Shown here piece after piece: positions 8,966-17,638 of a stretch of 64,000 bases of DNA (positions within the stretch are counted from its first letter, which is position 1; each line of letters begins with the position of its first letter). The position numbers and the translations under genes were made by a program. The notes below the pieces were generated by a model that was given only the letters and a program-made list of their open reading frames with translations, was not told where the DNA came from and made no database searches. The stretch comes from Candidatus Brachythrix odensensis. GTDB lineage: Bacteria; Chloroflexota; Anaerolineae; J036; Brachytrichaceae. Location of the stretch: the NCBI GenBank assembly GCA_016714465.1, contig JADKDT010000008.1, positions 124,001-188,000 on the forward strand, given 5' to 3'.

Positions 8966-10372
8966 ATGCGTGAACGCAATACAGTCTCTCTCATCATCAT
9001 CGCCGTGCTTGGACTGGTGTCGGCCTTTCTGGCCGCCCCGGTCGAGAAACCGGCATTCGTGCGCAGCCTCGTCTTCTGGCAAGACGAACGGGTGCGCGAT
9101 CTGCAGCTCAAGCAAGGTCTCGACCTTCGCGGGGGCCTGCAAGTGCTCCTGGTGGCGGATCTGCCCGCCGGCCAGAGCCTCGTGACGGGCACGCTGTCGT
9201 CCGCCGTTTCGATTATTGAGGGCCGCGTGAACGCCCTCGGCACAAGCGAACCAACGGTCCAGCAGGCCGGCAACGACCGGATCCTGGTCGAGCTCCCGGG
9301 TGTGACCAACCGTGAGGCTGCCATCGATCTCGTCAAGAAACAGGGCATCCTGGAGTTCGTCGAGGCCACGGTCGCCAATCAACCCCAGGACGGCGCGCCA
9401 ATCTCGACTACATTCAGCTTGTTCAGGTCGCTCATCTATCCCGAAACAGCAAGCGCCGGCCGTCCCATCGATGCCAACCAGACTGTCAGCGGCACTCGGG
9501 TGTACCGGACCGCCTTTACGGGTGAGATTCTTCTGAACAACAGCCGGGTCGGTGTGAACACCGGACAGACGGTGGTGGTGTTCAGCGTCAAGCCCTCGGC
9601 CCAAACCGGGTTCGGGGACTTCACGGGCAGAAATATCGGCCAGCCGTTGTGCATCGTGCTTGACGGCATCGTCCTGCAGTGCCCGTCGATTCGGGCGGCC
9701 TTGCCAACCGGCGGCGAGATCTCGGGCGGATTCACACCCGAGGCCGCAAACAGCCTGGCCGTCACCCTGAACTACGGGTCACTCCCGGTGCCGCTCAAGA
9801 TTGAAAGCGTGAAGGACGTCGGCGCGACCCTTGGCGCGGACTCGGTCCGGCGGAGTGTCTTTGCCGGTTTGATCGGCCTGTCGGTTCTGGTGATCTTCAT
9901 GATCGCCTACTACCGCGTCCCCGGAGCGGTGGTCAGCCTGTCGATCGTCTTTTTCTCGTTGTTCACCCTGGCCGTCTACGTGCTCTTGCCCGTGGTGCTC
10001 ACCCTGCCCGGCATCGCCGGGTTCGTGTTATCGATTGCGACGGCCGTGGATGCCAATATTCTGGTGCTTGAACGCTTCAAGGAAGAGCTGCGCAGCGGAA
10101 GGTCCTTGCGCGGCGCCGTCGAAGCCGCATTTGCCCGGGCGTGGACGTCGATCCGCGACTCAAACATCAGCACGTTGATCACCTGCGTCATTCTGTTCCT
10201 GTTTGGCAACACATTCGGCGCGAGCGCCGTCAAGGGCTTCGCCATCACCCTCGCCCTCGGTATTCTCATCAGCATGTTTACAGCAATGGTGGTGACCCGG
10301 GCTTTGATGCGCGGTTTCTTCTCGCGTGAAATTGAGGACGAGGCGCAGCGCGCGTCGTTGTTGGGAGCCTGA
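8966..10372 (+). CDS. secD: Protein translocase subunit SecD
   Basis: 468-residue membrane protein of the SecDF complex, which uses the proton gradient to pull preproteins through SecYEG. One N-terminal helix (VSLIIIAVLGLVSAF) is followed by a periplasmic P1 domain starting with the hallmark KQGLDLRGGLQVLL, and a C-terminal RND-like bundle of five helices (from about residue 290) with VSLSIVFFSLFTLAVY. ATAAGGAC lies about 10 nt before ATG 8966. secF follows after 3 nt. Length is typical of Gram-positive and Chloroflexota SecD and shorter than the E. coli protein. No frame break is seen. Confidence 0.96.
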   Translation: MRERNTVSLIIIAVLGLVSAFLAAPVEKPAFVRSLVFWQDERVRDLQLKQGLDLRGGLQVLLVADLPAGQSLVTGTLSSAVSIIEGRVNALGTSEPTVQQAGNDRILVELPGVTNREAAIDLVKKQGILEFVEATVANQPQDGAPISTTFSLFRSLIYPETASAGRPIDANQTVSGTRVYRTAFTGEILLNNSRVGVNTGQTVVVFSVKPSAQTGFGDFTGRNIGQPLCIVLDGIVLQCPSIRAALPTGGEISGGFTPEAANSLAVTLNYGSLPVPLKIESVKDVGATLGADSVRRSVFAGLIGLSVLVIFMIAYYRVPGAVVSLSIVFFSLFTLAVYVLLPVVLTLPGIAGFVLSIATAVDANILVLERFKEELRSGRSLRGAVEAAFARAWTSIRDSNISTLITCVILFLFGNTFGASAVKGFAITLALGILISMFTAMVVTRALMRGFFSREIEDEAQRASLLGA

Positions 10373-10375
10373 GCC

Positions 10376-11332
10376 ATGTTCAATATCGTCCAAAATCGGC
10401 GTATCTACTTCCTGATCTCGCTGGCCATCATCTCGCCCGGTTTGGTGGCGATGATCTTCAACATCATCACCCTGCCCACGCATACACCCTGGAAGTTGAG
10501 CGTGGACTTCAAGGAAGGCACCCGGCTCGTTCTGAAATTTGAGACCCCAGTCTCGGAAGATGCGTTGCGCAATTCGCTCGTGGCGCAAGGGCTTGCCAAC
10601 CCGTCAATCTCCCGCCTGGGGGCGGAGACGGACAACGCCTGGCAGGTCCGCACCGAATTCCTGGACGCGGATCGGGCCGAGTCGATTCGAAACGCCCTCG
10701 ATACGGGGCTGGCCAAGATCGACAGGGCCCAGTCGTCGGTGGATTCGGTTGGCGCGCGCGTGGCGAACGAAGTCACCAGCGCGGCGCTTCTGGCGGCGAT
10801 TGCGGCGTCCATCGCGGTGCTGTTGTTCATTTGGTACGCCTTCCGAAAGGCGCAGCACTCGCTGCGCTACAGCGTATGCGCCATCATCGCGATGGGCCAC
10901 GATGTGCTGGTCGCCGCGGGCTTGACCGCCCTGTTCGGAATCTTTTTCGATTGGGAAGTTGATGCGTTGTTCTTGACGGCCATGCTGACCGTGATCGGAT
11001 TCTCGGTCCAGGACACCATCGTCGTCTACGATCGCATACGCGAGAATCTCACCCGCCATCGCGGAGAACCATTCACCCAGATCGTCACACGCAGCCTGGT
11101 CGAGACCCTGCATCGGTCGCTGGCTCTGTCGCTGGTCAACATCTTCGTCATGGTCGCCCTGCTGCTGTTCGGAGGCGCAAGCATCAAGCAATTCGTTGCT
11201 GTGCTGCTGATGGGCCTCGTGTCGGGCACGTATTCGTCGATCTTTAACGCCGTGCCCTTGATCGTGGCGTGGGAAGAGCGTGACTTCTGGGGCATCCGCA
11301 ACAAGGCCGCGGCCATCGCGACCGGCAAATAA
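10376..11332 (+). CDS. secF: Protein translocase subunit SecF
   Basis: 318-residue partner of SecD. It has the N-terminal NRRIYFLISLAIISPG helix, the SecF signature SVDFKEGTRLVLKFE in the first periplasmic loop, and five further helices with MLTVIGFSVQDTIVVYDRIR, the conserved Asp/Arg region of SecF helix 4-5. It starts 3 nt after the secD stop and ends 4 nt before the putative tilS start, so secD-secF-tilS look co-transcribed. Confidence 0.96.
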   Translation: MFNIVQNRRIYFLISLAIISPGLVAMIFNIITLPTHTPWKLSVDFKEGTRLVLKFETPVSEDALRNSLVAQGLANPSISRLGAETDNAWQVRTEFLDADRAESIRNALDTGLAKIDRAQSSVDSVGARVANEVTSAALLAAIAASIAVLLFIWYAFRKAQHSLRYSVCAIIAMGHDVLVAAGLTALFGIFFDWEVDALFLTAMLTVIGFSVQDTIVVYDRIRENLTRHRGEPFTQIVTRSLVETLHRSLALSLVNIFVMVALLLFGGASIKQFVAVLLMGLVSGTYSSIFNAVPLIVAWEERDFWGIRNKAAAIATGK

Positions 11333-11336
11333 CGAG

Positions 11337-12380
11337 GTGACCCCTGCCCTGCAACGGCTTCCGTTGCTGGCGCGGCGCGCGCTGGATCAGGCCATGAGCC
11401 TGGACGGCGCGCGCGCCGTTTTTCCCGCGCGGGTGGTGGTGGCCGTCTCCGGCGGCGCCGACTCGATCGCGTTGCTCGACATCCTTGTCCGGCTGGATGA
11501 CCGTCTATCGGTGGTCATCGCCCATTTCAATCATCAACTGCGCGGGACGGCCTCGGATCAGGACGCATTTTCTGTGGAGGCCGCCGCCCTTGCGCGCGGG
11601 CTGCCGTTTCGGCTGGGCGGCGCAGATGTCGCGGCGGCGGCCTCCCGCGCCAAACAGTCCATCGAAGTCGCGGCGCGTCAGGCGCGCTACGCCTTTCTTG
11701 CCGGCATTGCCGCGGCCGAAGGCGCGCGCTGGATCGCCACCGCCCACCACGCCGACGATCAGGCCGAAACCGTGCTGCTGCGCCTGCTGCGCGGCACTGG
11801 CACGCTGGGTTTGCGGGGCATGGACTTGCTCTCGCCGATGCCGGGACATCCCGCCCTCCGGCTATGGCGGCCGCTCCTGCTCGCTACTCGCGCGGAGATT
11901 CTGGCCTATTGCGAAGAGCGGGCACTGACCTTCTGCGTGGATGCCAGCAATCGCGATACCCGCGCGCTGCGAAACCGCATTCGGCACGAGCTTATCCCCT
12001 ATCTCGAGAGCTACAACCCGGGCATCCGAAAGGTGCTGGCCCGCCTTGCCGAAAATGCCGCCGCAGATGGCCAGATCATTGAGGCTGGCGCGCGGTCGGC
12101 GCTTGACAGCCTGCGCCGGAGCGGTGGCGCCTTTGATCGCGGCCGCTTTTGCGCACTATCGGCGGGCCTGCGCCGAGCCACGTTGCGGCTTGCGTGCGCC
12201 GACGCGCGGGGGGATCTCACCGACGTGCGCGCGGCGGGAATTGAGGAAGCCATCGACGCCCTGGCCGGTCCCGCTGCGCATGCCGATATCGCGGTCGCGC
12301 CCGGCACGCGCATCCAGGTGGCAGGCGGGCTCTTTCTCGTCATTGCTATGCGCGAGAGAGATCCATACTCGCGTGGGTGA
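11337..12380 (+). CDS. tilS: tRNA(Ile)-lysidine synthase
   Basis: Converts C34 of tRNA-Ile2 (CAU anticodon) to lysidine, an essential step for AUA decoding. The PP-loop SGGADS lies near residue 38, followed by HFNHQLRG, ATAHHADDQAETVLLRLLRG and TGTLGLRGM, all diagnostic for TilS N-terminal domains. At about 347 residues it is the shorter form with a reduced C-terminal domain. I chose GTG 11337, 4 nt after secF; ATG 11394 is the alternative and would still keep the PP-loop. The stop overlaps the left arm of an inverted repeat. Confidence 0.93.
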   Translation: MTPALQRLPLLARRALDQAMSLDGARAVFPARVVVAVSGGADSIALLDILVRLDDRLSVVIAHFNHQLRGTASDQDAFSVEAAALARGLPFRLGGADVAAAASRAKQSIEVAARQARYAFLAGIAAAEGARWIATAHHADDQAETVLLRLLRGTGTLGLRGMDLLSPMPGHPALRLWRPLLLATRAEILAYCEERALTFCVDASNRDTRALRNRIRHELIPYLESYNPGIRKVLARLAENAAADGQIIEAGARSALDSLRRSGGAFDRGRFCALSAGLRRATLRLACADARGDLTDVRAAGIEEAIDALAGPAAHADIAVAPGTRIQVAGGLFLVIAMRERDPYSRG

Positions 12381-12441
12381 TGCCAGGAGTCGATGGCGCC
12401 CGGCTTCGCCGGGCGGCATCGACTGCAGCCATCACCCATGC
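12371..12441. repeat. Long imperfect hairpin at the 3' end of tilS
   Basis: GCGTGGGTGATG...GAGTCGATG..GCCCGGC pairs with the right arm ending CATCACCCATGC around TTC, a 34-bp stem with few mismatches. The left arm includes the tilS stop codon. The right arm ends 7 nt before a TAGAAT box for the next gene. Confidence 0.75.
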
Positions 12442-12448
12442 AAGCCGG

Positions 12449-12454
12449 TAGAAT
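12449..12454 (+). promoter_or_regulatory. -10 box (TAGAAT) of the LuxR-Kelch operon
   Basis: TAGAAT, 7 nt, then ATG 12462. The expected start of transcription is at or next to the ATG, so the mRNA would be leaderless. The hairpin arm occupies the -35 area. Confidence 0.55.
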
Positions 12455-12461
12455 CGGCAAA

Positions 12462-13916
12462 ATGGCAGAAGCGGGCGAGCCCCTTACCGAGCGCGAGCTC
12501 GAGGTCGTGCGCCTGCTCGCAACCGGCGCGAGCAACAAAGAAATCGCCAGCGCGCTGAGCATCAGCCCAAACACAGTCAAAGTCCATCTGCGAAACGTCT
12601 TTGTCAAGCTCGAGGCGGACTCGCGCACCGGCGTGACGATGACCGCCGTCCGAAACGGCTGGGTGGCCGGCGGGCCAATCCCGGCCAGCGACCTGCCGCC
12701 TGCCGACCCACAGCTTGCTGAGCTGATCGCCCCGGCCCCGGCGGGCTCGGACGAGGCTGCTCCGACTGCCCAGGTCATCAGCGTCGGCGCGCTGATCCCG
12801 GCGCCGCCGGTCAGTGTTCGCGTCGCGCCCAATCCCCTGCCGCTCCCCAAGCTTGGATACTTTCGGCGGGCGTCAATGGTCCTGGGCATCGCGGTGACGC
12901 TGTTGGCCGCTGCCGTCGCGGTGCCCGCCCGTGAGCCAGCCTCGGCATCGAGCCCAATTACGCTGCGTCAGGAAAACGCCGCTGCCGGTTCGGGCCTGCG
13001 CTTTCCTGGGGAGAACACCCGCTGGTTCGAGCGCACCCGCCTGCCCGCGCCACGCGAGTTCGCGAGCGCGGCCTCGGTCGGTGATCAGATCTACCTGATC
13101 GGCGGCGTCGTCAGCGCCCTGGCCACCGGCGATGTCATGATCTACGACCTGAAGTCCAACACCTGGGCGACGGGCGGCGCGCCAAAACCAACCGCCGTCG
13201 GCATCGCTTCGGCTTCCGCCATCGGCACACGGGTGTATGTCAGCGGAGGCATGTTGTCCAACGACACACCCACAAATCGCTTCGAGGTCCTTGACACCGA
13301 GTCTGGGACATGGACAACCCTGGCGGCCCTGCCGCTCTCGCTGGCCGGGCACGCGTCGGCCGCGCTTGGCGATCGCATCTATGTGATGGGCGGGTATTCG
13401 CCGGCCGGGCTAAACGTGGACACCTTTGCCTATGACCCCAGGACCAACACCTGGCAACGCCGGGCGGCGATGCCGACCCCGCGCGGGTTGTTGGCCGCGG
13501 CCGCGCTCGGCAACCAGATCTACGTCGTGGGCGGCCAAACCGATGGACAGGAGCGTTCCGATTGCGAGGCTTACGCGCCGGCCGAAGATGTGTGGACGGC
13601 GTGCGCCCGTATGACACTGCGCCGTTCTGCGTTTGGCCTGGCCGCGTCAACGGGGGCGCTTTACGCGGTTGGCGGGGGTGGCACAACCTATCTCGGTTTT
13701 AGCGAAAGGTACGACCCGGTCCGGAACGCCTGGACGCTGTTCGAGACCCCGAAGCTGGGCGATTGGCGCAACATCGGGATGGCCCCGATTCGATCCGGGG
13801 TGCTGGTCGCCGGCGGCCGGAATGGCGCAGATCGCCTGCGCGACACTTTTGTGTTTGAGCTGGGTGGTAACCGCGCTTTTCTCCCAGCCCTAACGCAGCA
13901 ACAAGTCGAGCCCTGA
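12462..13916 (+). CDS. Membrane-anchored LuxR-type HTH regulator with extracytoplasmic Kelch propeller
   Basis: 484 residues with an unusual order. Residues 5-60 are a LuxR/GerE helix-turn-helix (LTERELEVVRLLATGASNKE then SPNTVKVHLRNVF). Residues 65-135 are a Pro/Ala-rich linker. Residues 137-157 are a single membrane helix (MVLGIAVTLLAAAVAVPA). Residues 195-470 carry six Kelch blades, each with a hydrophobic strand ending in GG (IYLIGG, VYVSGG, IYVMGG, IYVVGG, LYAVGG, VLVAGG). There is no receiver domain. The likely topology is DNA-binding inside and propeller outside, like ToxR/CadC one-component sensors with different parts. Start 12462 is chosen for its TAGAAT spacing and domain fit. It is co-oriented with the amidohydrolase and PLP lyase, 4 nt apart; the target genes are unknown. 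Confidence 0.88.
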   Translation: MAEAGEPLTERELEVVRLLATGASNKEIASALSISPNTVKVHLRNVFVKLEADSRTGVTMTAVRNGWVAGGPIPASDLPPADPQLAELIAPAPAGSDEAAPTAQVISVGALIPAPPVSVRVAPNPLPLPKLGYFRRASMVLGIAVTLLAAAVAVPAREPASASSPITLRQENAAAGSGLRFPGENTRWFERTRLPAPREFASAASVGDQIYLIGGVVSALATGDVMIYDLKSNTWATGGAPKPTAVGIASASAIGTRVYVSGGMLSNDTPTNRFEVLDTESGTWTTLAALPLSLAGHASAALGDRIYVMGGYSPAGLNVDTFAYDPRTNTWQRRAAMPTPRGLLAAAALGNQIYVVGGQTDGQERSDCEAYAPAEDVWTACARMTLRRSAFGLAASTGALYAVGGGGTTYLGFSERYDPVRNAWTLFETPKLGDWRNIGMAPIRSGVLVAGGRNGADRLRDTFVFELGGNRAFLPALTQQQVEP

Positions 13917-13920
13917 AAAA

Positions 13921-15102
13921 ATGCAAACGATCTTCCAGAATTGCCGTGTGATCGATGGCGTCAGCGACGCTGCCCGCGACCAGCTCGACATCGTCGTTGA
14001 GGGTCGCGCCATCGTCGCAGTTGAAATGGCGCGACCCCGGGAAGCTGGATCCGCAACCGTGATCGATGGCGCCGGGCTGACCTTGCTGCCCGGCCTGATC
14101 GACTGTCACGCCCATTACACCCTCGACCCCTGGTCGGCCGATCCTTTTGAGAAGGTCTGGCGCGAGTCGGACGCGGTCGCCATCACCTATGCGGCTCGGG
14201 CGGCTCGGGTGGCCCTGCACGCCGGGATCACAACGACACGCGACGCCGGAGCGCCGCGCCAGCTCAATTTTGCGCTGCGTGACGCGATCGCCAAAGGATT
14301 CGTCCCGGGTCCGCGCCTGCTCGCGCCCGGCTGCGCCATCACCATCACAGGCGGGCATGGGCGCTTGTTTGGGATTGAAGCCGATGGCATGGATGCGCTG
14401 CAGCAGGCGGTCCGCGCCCAGATGCGGGATGGCGCTGACGTGATCAAGATCGTTGCCAGCGAAGCGGCAATGTTGACAGGCCCTGAAGCGGCGGTCGAAG
14501 AGCTATCGCAGGCCGAAATCGACATGCTGGTCGGCGAGGCCCGCCGGCGCGGGTTGCGGATCTTCAGCCACGCCCAGAACTCCGTATCGGTCATCCGATC
14601 CGCCCAGGCAAAGGTCGATAGCGTTGAGCATGCCTTTCTCGCGAGCAAAGAGGCGATCAGCGCGCTCCGCGACAACGCGGTCACGCTCGTCCCGACTCTG
14701 GCCGTGACCGAAGTCACCCTCGAGCGCGACGATCTCACGCCGGCCTTCCGGGAACGGATGCTGCGCATCCGAGACAAGCACTGGTGGTCGTGCGAGGAGG
14801 CCATTCGTCAGGGGGTGAACGTCGTGGCCAGCACCGATTGCGGTGAGCCGCAAATCTTCCCGAATTTGCTGTGGCGCGATATCAGGGTGTTGCATGATCG
14901 CGGGCTGACGAAAATGGGCGCAATCCAGGCCGCGACATCGAAAGCAGCAGCCTTGCTGGGGATTGGTGCGACGGTGGGCAGCATCGCCGCCGGAATGCAA
15001 GCCGACCTCATTTTGGTTCAAGGTAATCCGTTGGACGACCTTGCCGCCCTGTCGCAGGTCGCGCTGGTCATGCAAGCCGGGAAAACGGTGGTCCAGGCAT
15101 GA
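13921..15102 (+). CDS. Metal-dependent amidohydrolase (imidazolonepropionase/Xaa-Pro dipeptidase-like)
   Basis: 393-residue amidohydrolase-superfamily enzyme with a TIM barrel and binuclear metal site. Visible ligands are the HAH pair in GLIDCHAHYTLDP (residues 63 and 65), Lys in DVIKIVASEA, His in IFSHAQN and in SVEHAF, and Asp in ASTDCG. This set matches the subgroup annotated as prolidase or carboxypeptidase-like amidohydrolases acting on N-acyl or prolyl amides. No signal peptide, so cytoplasmic. It starts 4 nt after the Kelch regulator stop and overlaps the next gene by ATGA. The substrate cannot be told from sequence; coupling to a PLP lyase hints at amino-acid derivative catabolism. 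Confidence 0.85.
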   Translation: MQTIFQNCRVIDGVSDAARDQLDIVVEGRAIVAVEMARPREAGSATVIDGAGLTLLPGLIDCHAHYTLDPWSADPFEKVWRESDAVAITYAARAARVALHAGITTTRDAGAPRQLNFALRDAIAKGFVPGPRLLAPGCAITITGGHGRLFGIEADGMDALQQAVRAQMRDGADVIKIVASEAAMLTGPEAAVEELSQAEIDMLVGEARRRGLRIFSHAQNSVSVIRSAQAKVDSVEHAFLASKEAISALRDNAVTLVPTLAVTEVTLERDDLTPAFRERMLRIRDKHWWSCEEAIRQGVNVVASTDCGEPQIFPNLLWRDIRVLHDRGLTKMGAIQAATSKAAALLGIGATVGSIAAGMQADLILVQGNPLDDLAALSQVALVMQAGKTVVQA

Positions 15103-16268
15103 GTGGCCCGCCGACCCCCGAGCAGGTCCGCGAGGCGCAGCGCATGATCGCTGGGCGGCTTCCTCCCACACCGTTGATTCGCGCACCCGGCCTGAGCGCG
15201 CAAACCGGCGCTGATGTCTGGCTCAAATGCGAGTGCTTCGCGCCCATCGGCTCCTTCAAGGCCCGCGGCGCGCTGGTGGGTGTCTTGCGCCTGGCGCCCG
15301 AACAGCTCGCCCGCGGCCTGATCTGCGCCAGCACCGGCAACCATGGCGCGGCGTTGGCCTGGGCGGCGACTGAAGCCGGTGCGCGCTGCGTCGTCGTTGT
15401 GCCCCACAACACGCCCGACATCAAGCGCCGGAATATGCGCGCCGCGGGAGGCGAGGTGATTACGGCGGGCGGCGACTGGGGCGAAAGTTGCCTGATCGCG
15501 CGAGCAACGGCCGAGCGCGAAAGCCTGCTCTATGTTGAAGACGGCGAGGACCCGTGGATCATGGCTGGCGCAGGCACCGTCGCGCTTGAAATCCTCGAAC
15601 AGCGACCCGAAATCGACGCAATGATCATCCCGGTCGGCGGCGGAAATCTCATTGCCGGATGCGGAATCGTCTCAAAGGACGCCATGCGACCGATCTCTCT
15701 CATCGGCGTGCAGTCCGCGGCCGCGCCAGCGGTAACCGAGTCATTTCATCTCGGGCGGATCGTCCATCGGCCGACCACCTCGTTTGCAGGCGGGGTCGCC
15801 ACAACTGGGCCCGTCCCGATGGCCTTCGAGGCGATGAAGCGACTTGTCGACGATATGCTGCTTGTGAGCGAGGACGAGCTCATGGGCGCCATCGCCCGGC
15901 TGATTGACGATCACGCCATCATCGTCGAGGGCGCCGGAGCCGCGCCCATTGCCGCCCTGCTCCGCTATCCAGAACGCTTTGCAGGTCGTCAAGTGGCGCT
16001 CATCCTGTCGGGGCGAAATCTCGAACGCGAGCGCGTTGCGATGGCGATCAGCCCACAACCATCACGCCGTCACGTAACTACCTTCACTACAAAGGCACAA
16101 AGGCACAAAGAGAATACTTTGTGCCTTTGTGTCCTTGTGGTTGAAGTTGTTCGCGATCACATTCCCGCGCAGACCTCCAACGCTATCTCAAGCAGCGCGT
16201 CGCGGACAGCGTGGCGGGTCCAGTCACGATGCGTCCACTCGGCAGCGGCGACGTCGTCACCCGCATAG
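15099..16268 (+). CDS. PLP-dependent threonine/serine dehydratase-like lyase with repeat-derived tail
   Basis: Fold-type II PLP enzyme of the threonine dehydratase / hydroxyaspartate lyase group. It has LTPLIRAPGL-type N-terminus, PLP lysine in APIGSFKARGAL, substrate loop STGNHGAALAWAA, phosphate loop PVGGGNLIAG, and a C-terminal SGRN. The normal fold ends near residue 320 (about 16060). The remaining 65 codons read through a CACAAAGG hairpin and into the antisense of the convergent phosphorylase. A TAA at 16075-16077 is one frame away, so a frame break probably hides the true stop. It overlaps the amidohydrolase by 4 nt. Confidence 0.85.
   Translation: MSGPPTPEQVREAQRMIAGRLPPTPLIRAPGLSAQTGADVWLKCECFAPIGSFKARGALVGVLRLAPEQLARGLICASTGNHGAALAWAATEAGARCVVVVPHNTPDIKRRNMRAAGGEVITAGGDWGESCLIARATAERESLLYVEDGEDPWIMAGAGTVALEILEQRPEIDAMIIPVGGGNLIAGCGIVSKDAMRPISLIGVQSAAAPAVTESFHLGRIVHRPTTSFAGGVATTGPVPMAFEAMKRLVDDMLLVSEDELMGAIARLIDDHAIIVEGAGAAPIAALLRYPERFAGRQVALILSGRNLERERVAMAISPQPSRRHVTTFTTKAQRHKENTLCLCVLVVEVVRDHIPAQTSNAISSSASRTAWRVQSRCVHSAAATSSPA
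16083..16145. repeat. CACAAAGG-type inverted repeat between convergent genes
   Basis: A left arm with ACAAAGGCACAAAGGCACAA pairs with TTGTGCCTTTGTGTCCTTGT around AGAATA. This AT-richer sequence differs from its GC-rich surroundings. A single-arm copy occurs at 40580-40603. CCACAAAGGCACAAAG motifs are common dispersed repeats in environmental genomes. Confidence 0.8.
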
Positions 16269-16921
16269 AGCAGCTGACCAAAGTCAATCCCCCGGAACTG
16301 CGCCACGGCAAAAAACGCCGACGCTTCCATCTCGACCGTGCGGCATCCTTCCGCCTGGCGGCGGGTGACACGGGCGCGCGTCTCGCGATACAGCGCGTCG
16401 GTCGTCCAGGTCTTGACGAGGTCATAGGGAACGCCGCGGGCGCGCAACACCGCCTCGATCGCCGCCACCGCCCGCGGGCTGGCAGCGACTTCGCGGGCCG
16501 GCGGGAGGTAGTGAAAGGAGGTGCCCTCGTCACGGACGGCGGTGTTCGGAACCAGGACGTGCCCAACGGGAAGTGTCGAGTCAAGCACGCCGCACCCGCC
16601 GCAGGCGATTACGGACCGGCTGCCGAAGGCGATCATTTCCTCGAGGAAGCCGGCCGCCAGCGGCGCGCCCACGCCCGGATGGGTCAGCAAGACCTTTGTG
16701 CCGCCCACCGGGACTTCATAGACGGGCACCGCCCCGATCTCGGATCGCAGGTGAAAGCGGGGCTCGAGCTTCCGCGCGGCAACAAGCCGATCGATGGCGT
16801 CCTGGAAGAAGCACAGGACGGCCCGCTCGGCGCCGGCGATGGGCGCGATCACGCGGGACGGTTCGATCACCGCTTCGCCGGGCCCGTCGTATTCGCTGAG
16901 GGGGATGCGCGAATCTATCAT
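16157..16921 (-). CDS. Nucleoside phosphorylase (PNP/UDP family 1)
   Basis: Phosphorolysis of purine nucleosides or uridine in salvage. About 254 residues from ATG 16921, matching family 1 (about 250). Visible parts are LLTHPGVGAPLAAGFLEEMI, a phosphate/ribose region typical of uridine phosphorylases, IACGGCGVLDSTLPVGHVLV, and the active-site TVEMEASAFFAVAQFRG with the ribose-binding Met-Glu. I chose ATG 16921, 10 nt after the upstream regulator stop, rather than ATG 16981 inside that gene. Specificity (uridine or purine) is open. It is co-transcribed with the response regulator; the 3' end faces the PLP lyase. Confidence 0.87.
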   Translation of the reverse strand: MIDSRIPLSEYDGPGEAVIEPSRVIAPIAGAERAVLCFFQDAIDRLVAARKLEPRFHLRSEIGAVPVYEVPVGGTKVLLTHPGVGAPLAAGFLEEMIAFGSRSVIACGGCGVLDSTLPVGHVLVPNTAVRDEGTSFHYLPPAREVAASPRAVAAIEAVLRARGVPYDLVKTWTTDALYRETRARVTRRQAEGCRTVEMEASAFFAVAQFRGIDFGQLLYAGDDVAAAEWTHRDWTRHAVRDALLEIALEVCAGM

Positions 16922-16931
16922 GAGGCCAGCC

Positions 16932-17615
16932 TCAAGATCGCGGGCGGACCATGCCTTCTCGATACGCCTTTGCGACGACATCGGCCCGGCTGTTGGCCTG
17001 GAGTTTGGCCATGATTACGCTGACATGGTTTTTGACCGTGCCCTCGCTCAGAAAGAGCCGGGTTGCAATGTCCTTGTTGGCCAGCCCCTCGGCGATGAGG
17101 TTGAGGACCTCGGACTCGCGATCGGTCAGGGCTTCGTAATGCGGCCGATTGCGAGACTCGGCGGCGCGCAGAGGCGAAGCATCGAGGGTGACTCGCCGAA
17201 ACTCGTCCATCACCTTGCGCGCAATCCCGGGATCAAGCCGCGATTCGCCCCGCGACGCCGCTCGGATGGCATCAGAGAGATCGTCGACGCTGACATCTTT
17301 GAGCAGATAGCCGATGGCCCCTGCGCGCACGCCGTCAAAGACCCAGTCGTCGCTGTCGTAGGTCGTCAACACGAGCACACGGCACGGCAGACCCGCCTGG
17401 GCGATGGCGCGCATAGCCTGCACGCCATTCATGCGCGGCATTTTCAGATCCATCAGGATGACGTCCGGAAGCAGGGCGCGGGCCTTATCCAACGCATCCA
17501 GACCATCTTGGGCCGCGCCCACACAGCGCATCCCGGCCTGATGATCGATAACGATGGCCAGACCCTCACGCACCACTGCCTGGTCATCGACGATGAGGAC
17601 GCGGATGTCTTCCAC
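16932..17615 (-). CDS. NarL/FixJ-type response regulator
   Basis: About 227 residues: receiver domain (VLIVDDQAVVREGL; phospho-acceptor Asp in DVILMDLKMPRMNG; Thr in VLVLTTYDSDD; Lys in YLLKDVS) then a LuxR HTH (LTDRESEVLNLIAEGLANKD, LSEGTVKNHVSVIMAKLQ). I place the start at GTG 17615: TACAAT sits 7 nt upstream, and an ATG at 17648 would lie within an inverted repeat and upstream of the -10. It probably pairs with the NarL-type kinase at 19222-20556, although ccdA and tlpA lie between. The nucleoside phosphorylase gene follows. Confidence 0.93.
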   Translation of the reverse strand: MEDIRVLIVDDQAVVREGLAIVIDHQAGMRCVGAAQDGLDALDKARALLPDVILMDLKMPRMNGVQAMRAIAQAGLPCRVLVLTTYDSDDWVFDGVRAGAIGYLLKDVSVDDLSDAIRAASRGESRLDPGIARKVMDEFRRVTLDASPLRAAESRNRPHYEALTDRESEVLNLIAEGLANKDIATRLFLSEGTVKNHVSVIMAKLQANSRADVVAKAYREGMVRPRS

Positions 17616-17622
17616 GCGCTCG

Positions 17623-17628
17623 ATTGTA
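17623..17628 (-). promoter_or_regulatory. -10 box (TACAAT) of the response regulator gene
   Basis: TACAAT, 7 nt, then GTG 17615: the leaderless arrangement. The hairpin at 17639-17680 covers the -35 position. Confidence 0.5.
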
Positions 17629-17638
17629 TGTTGGTAGA

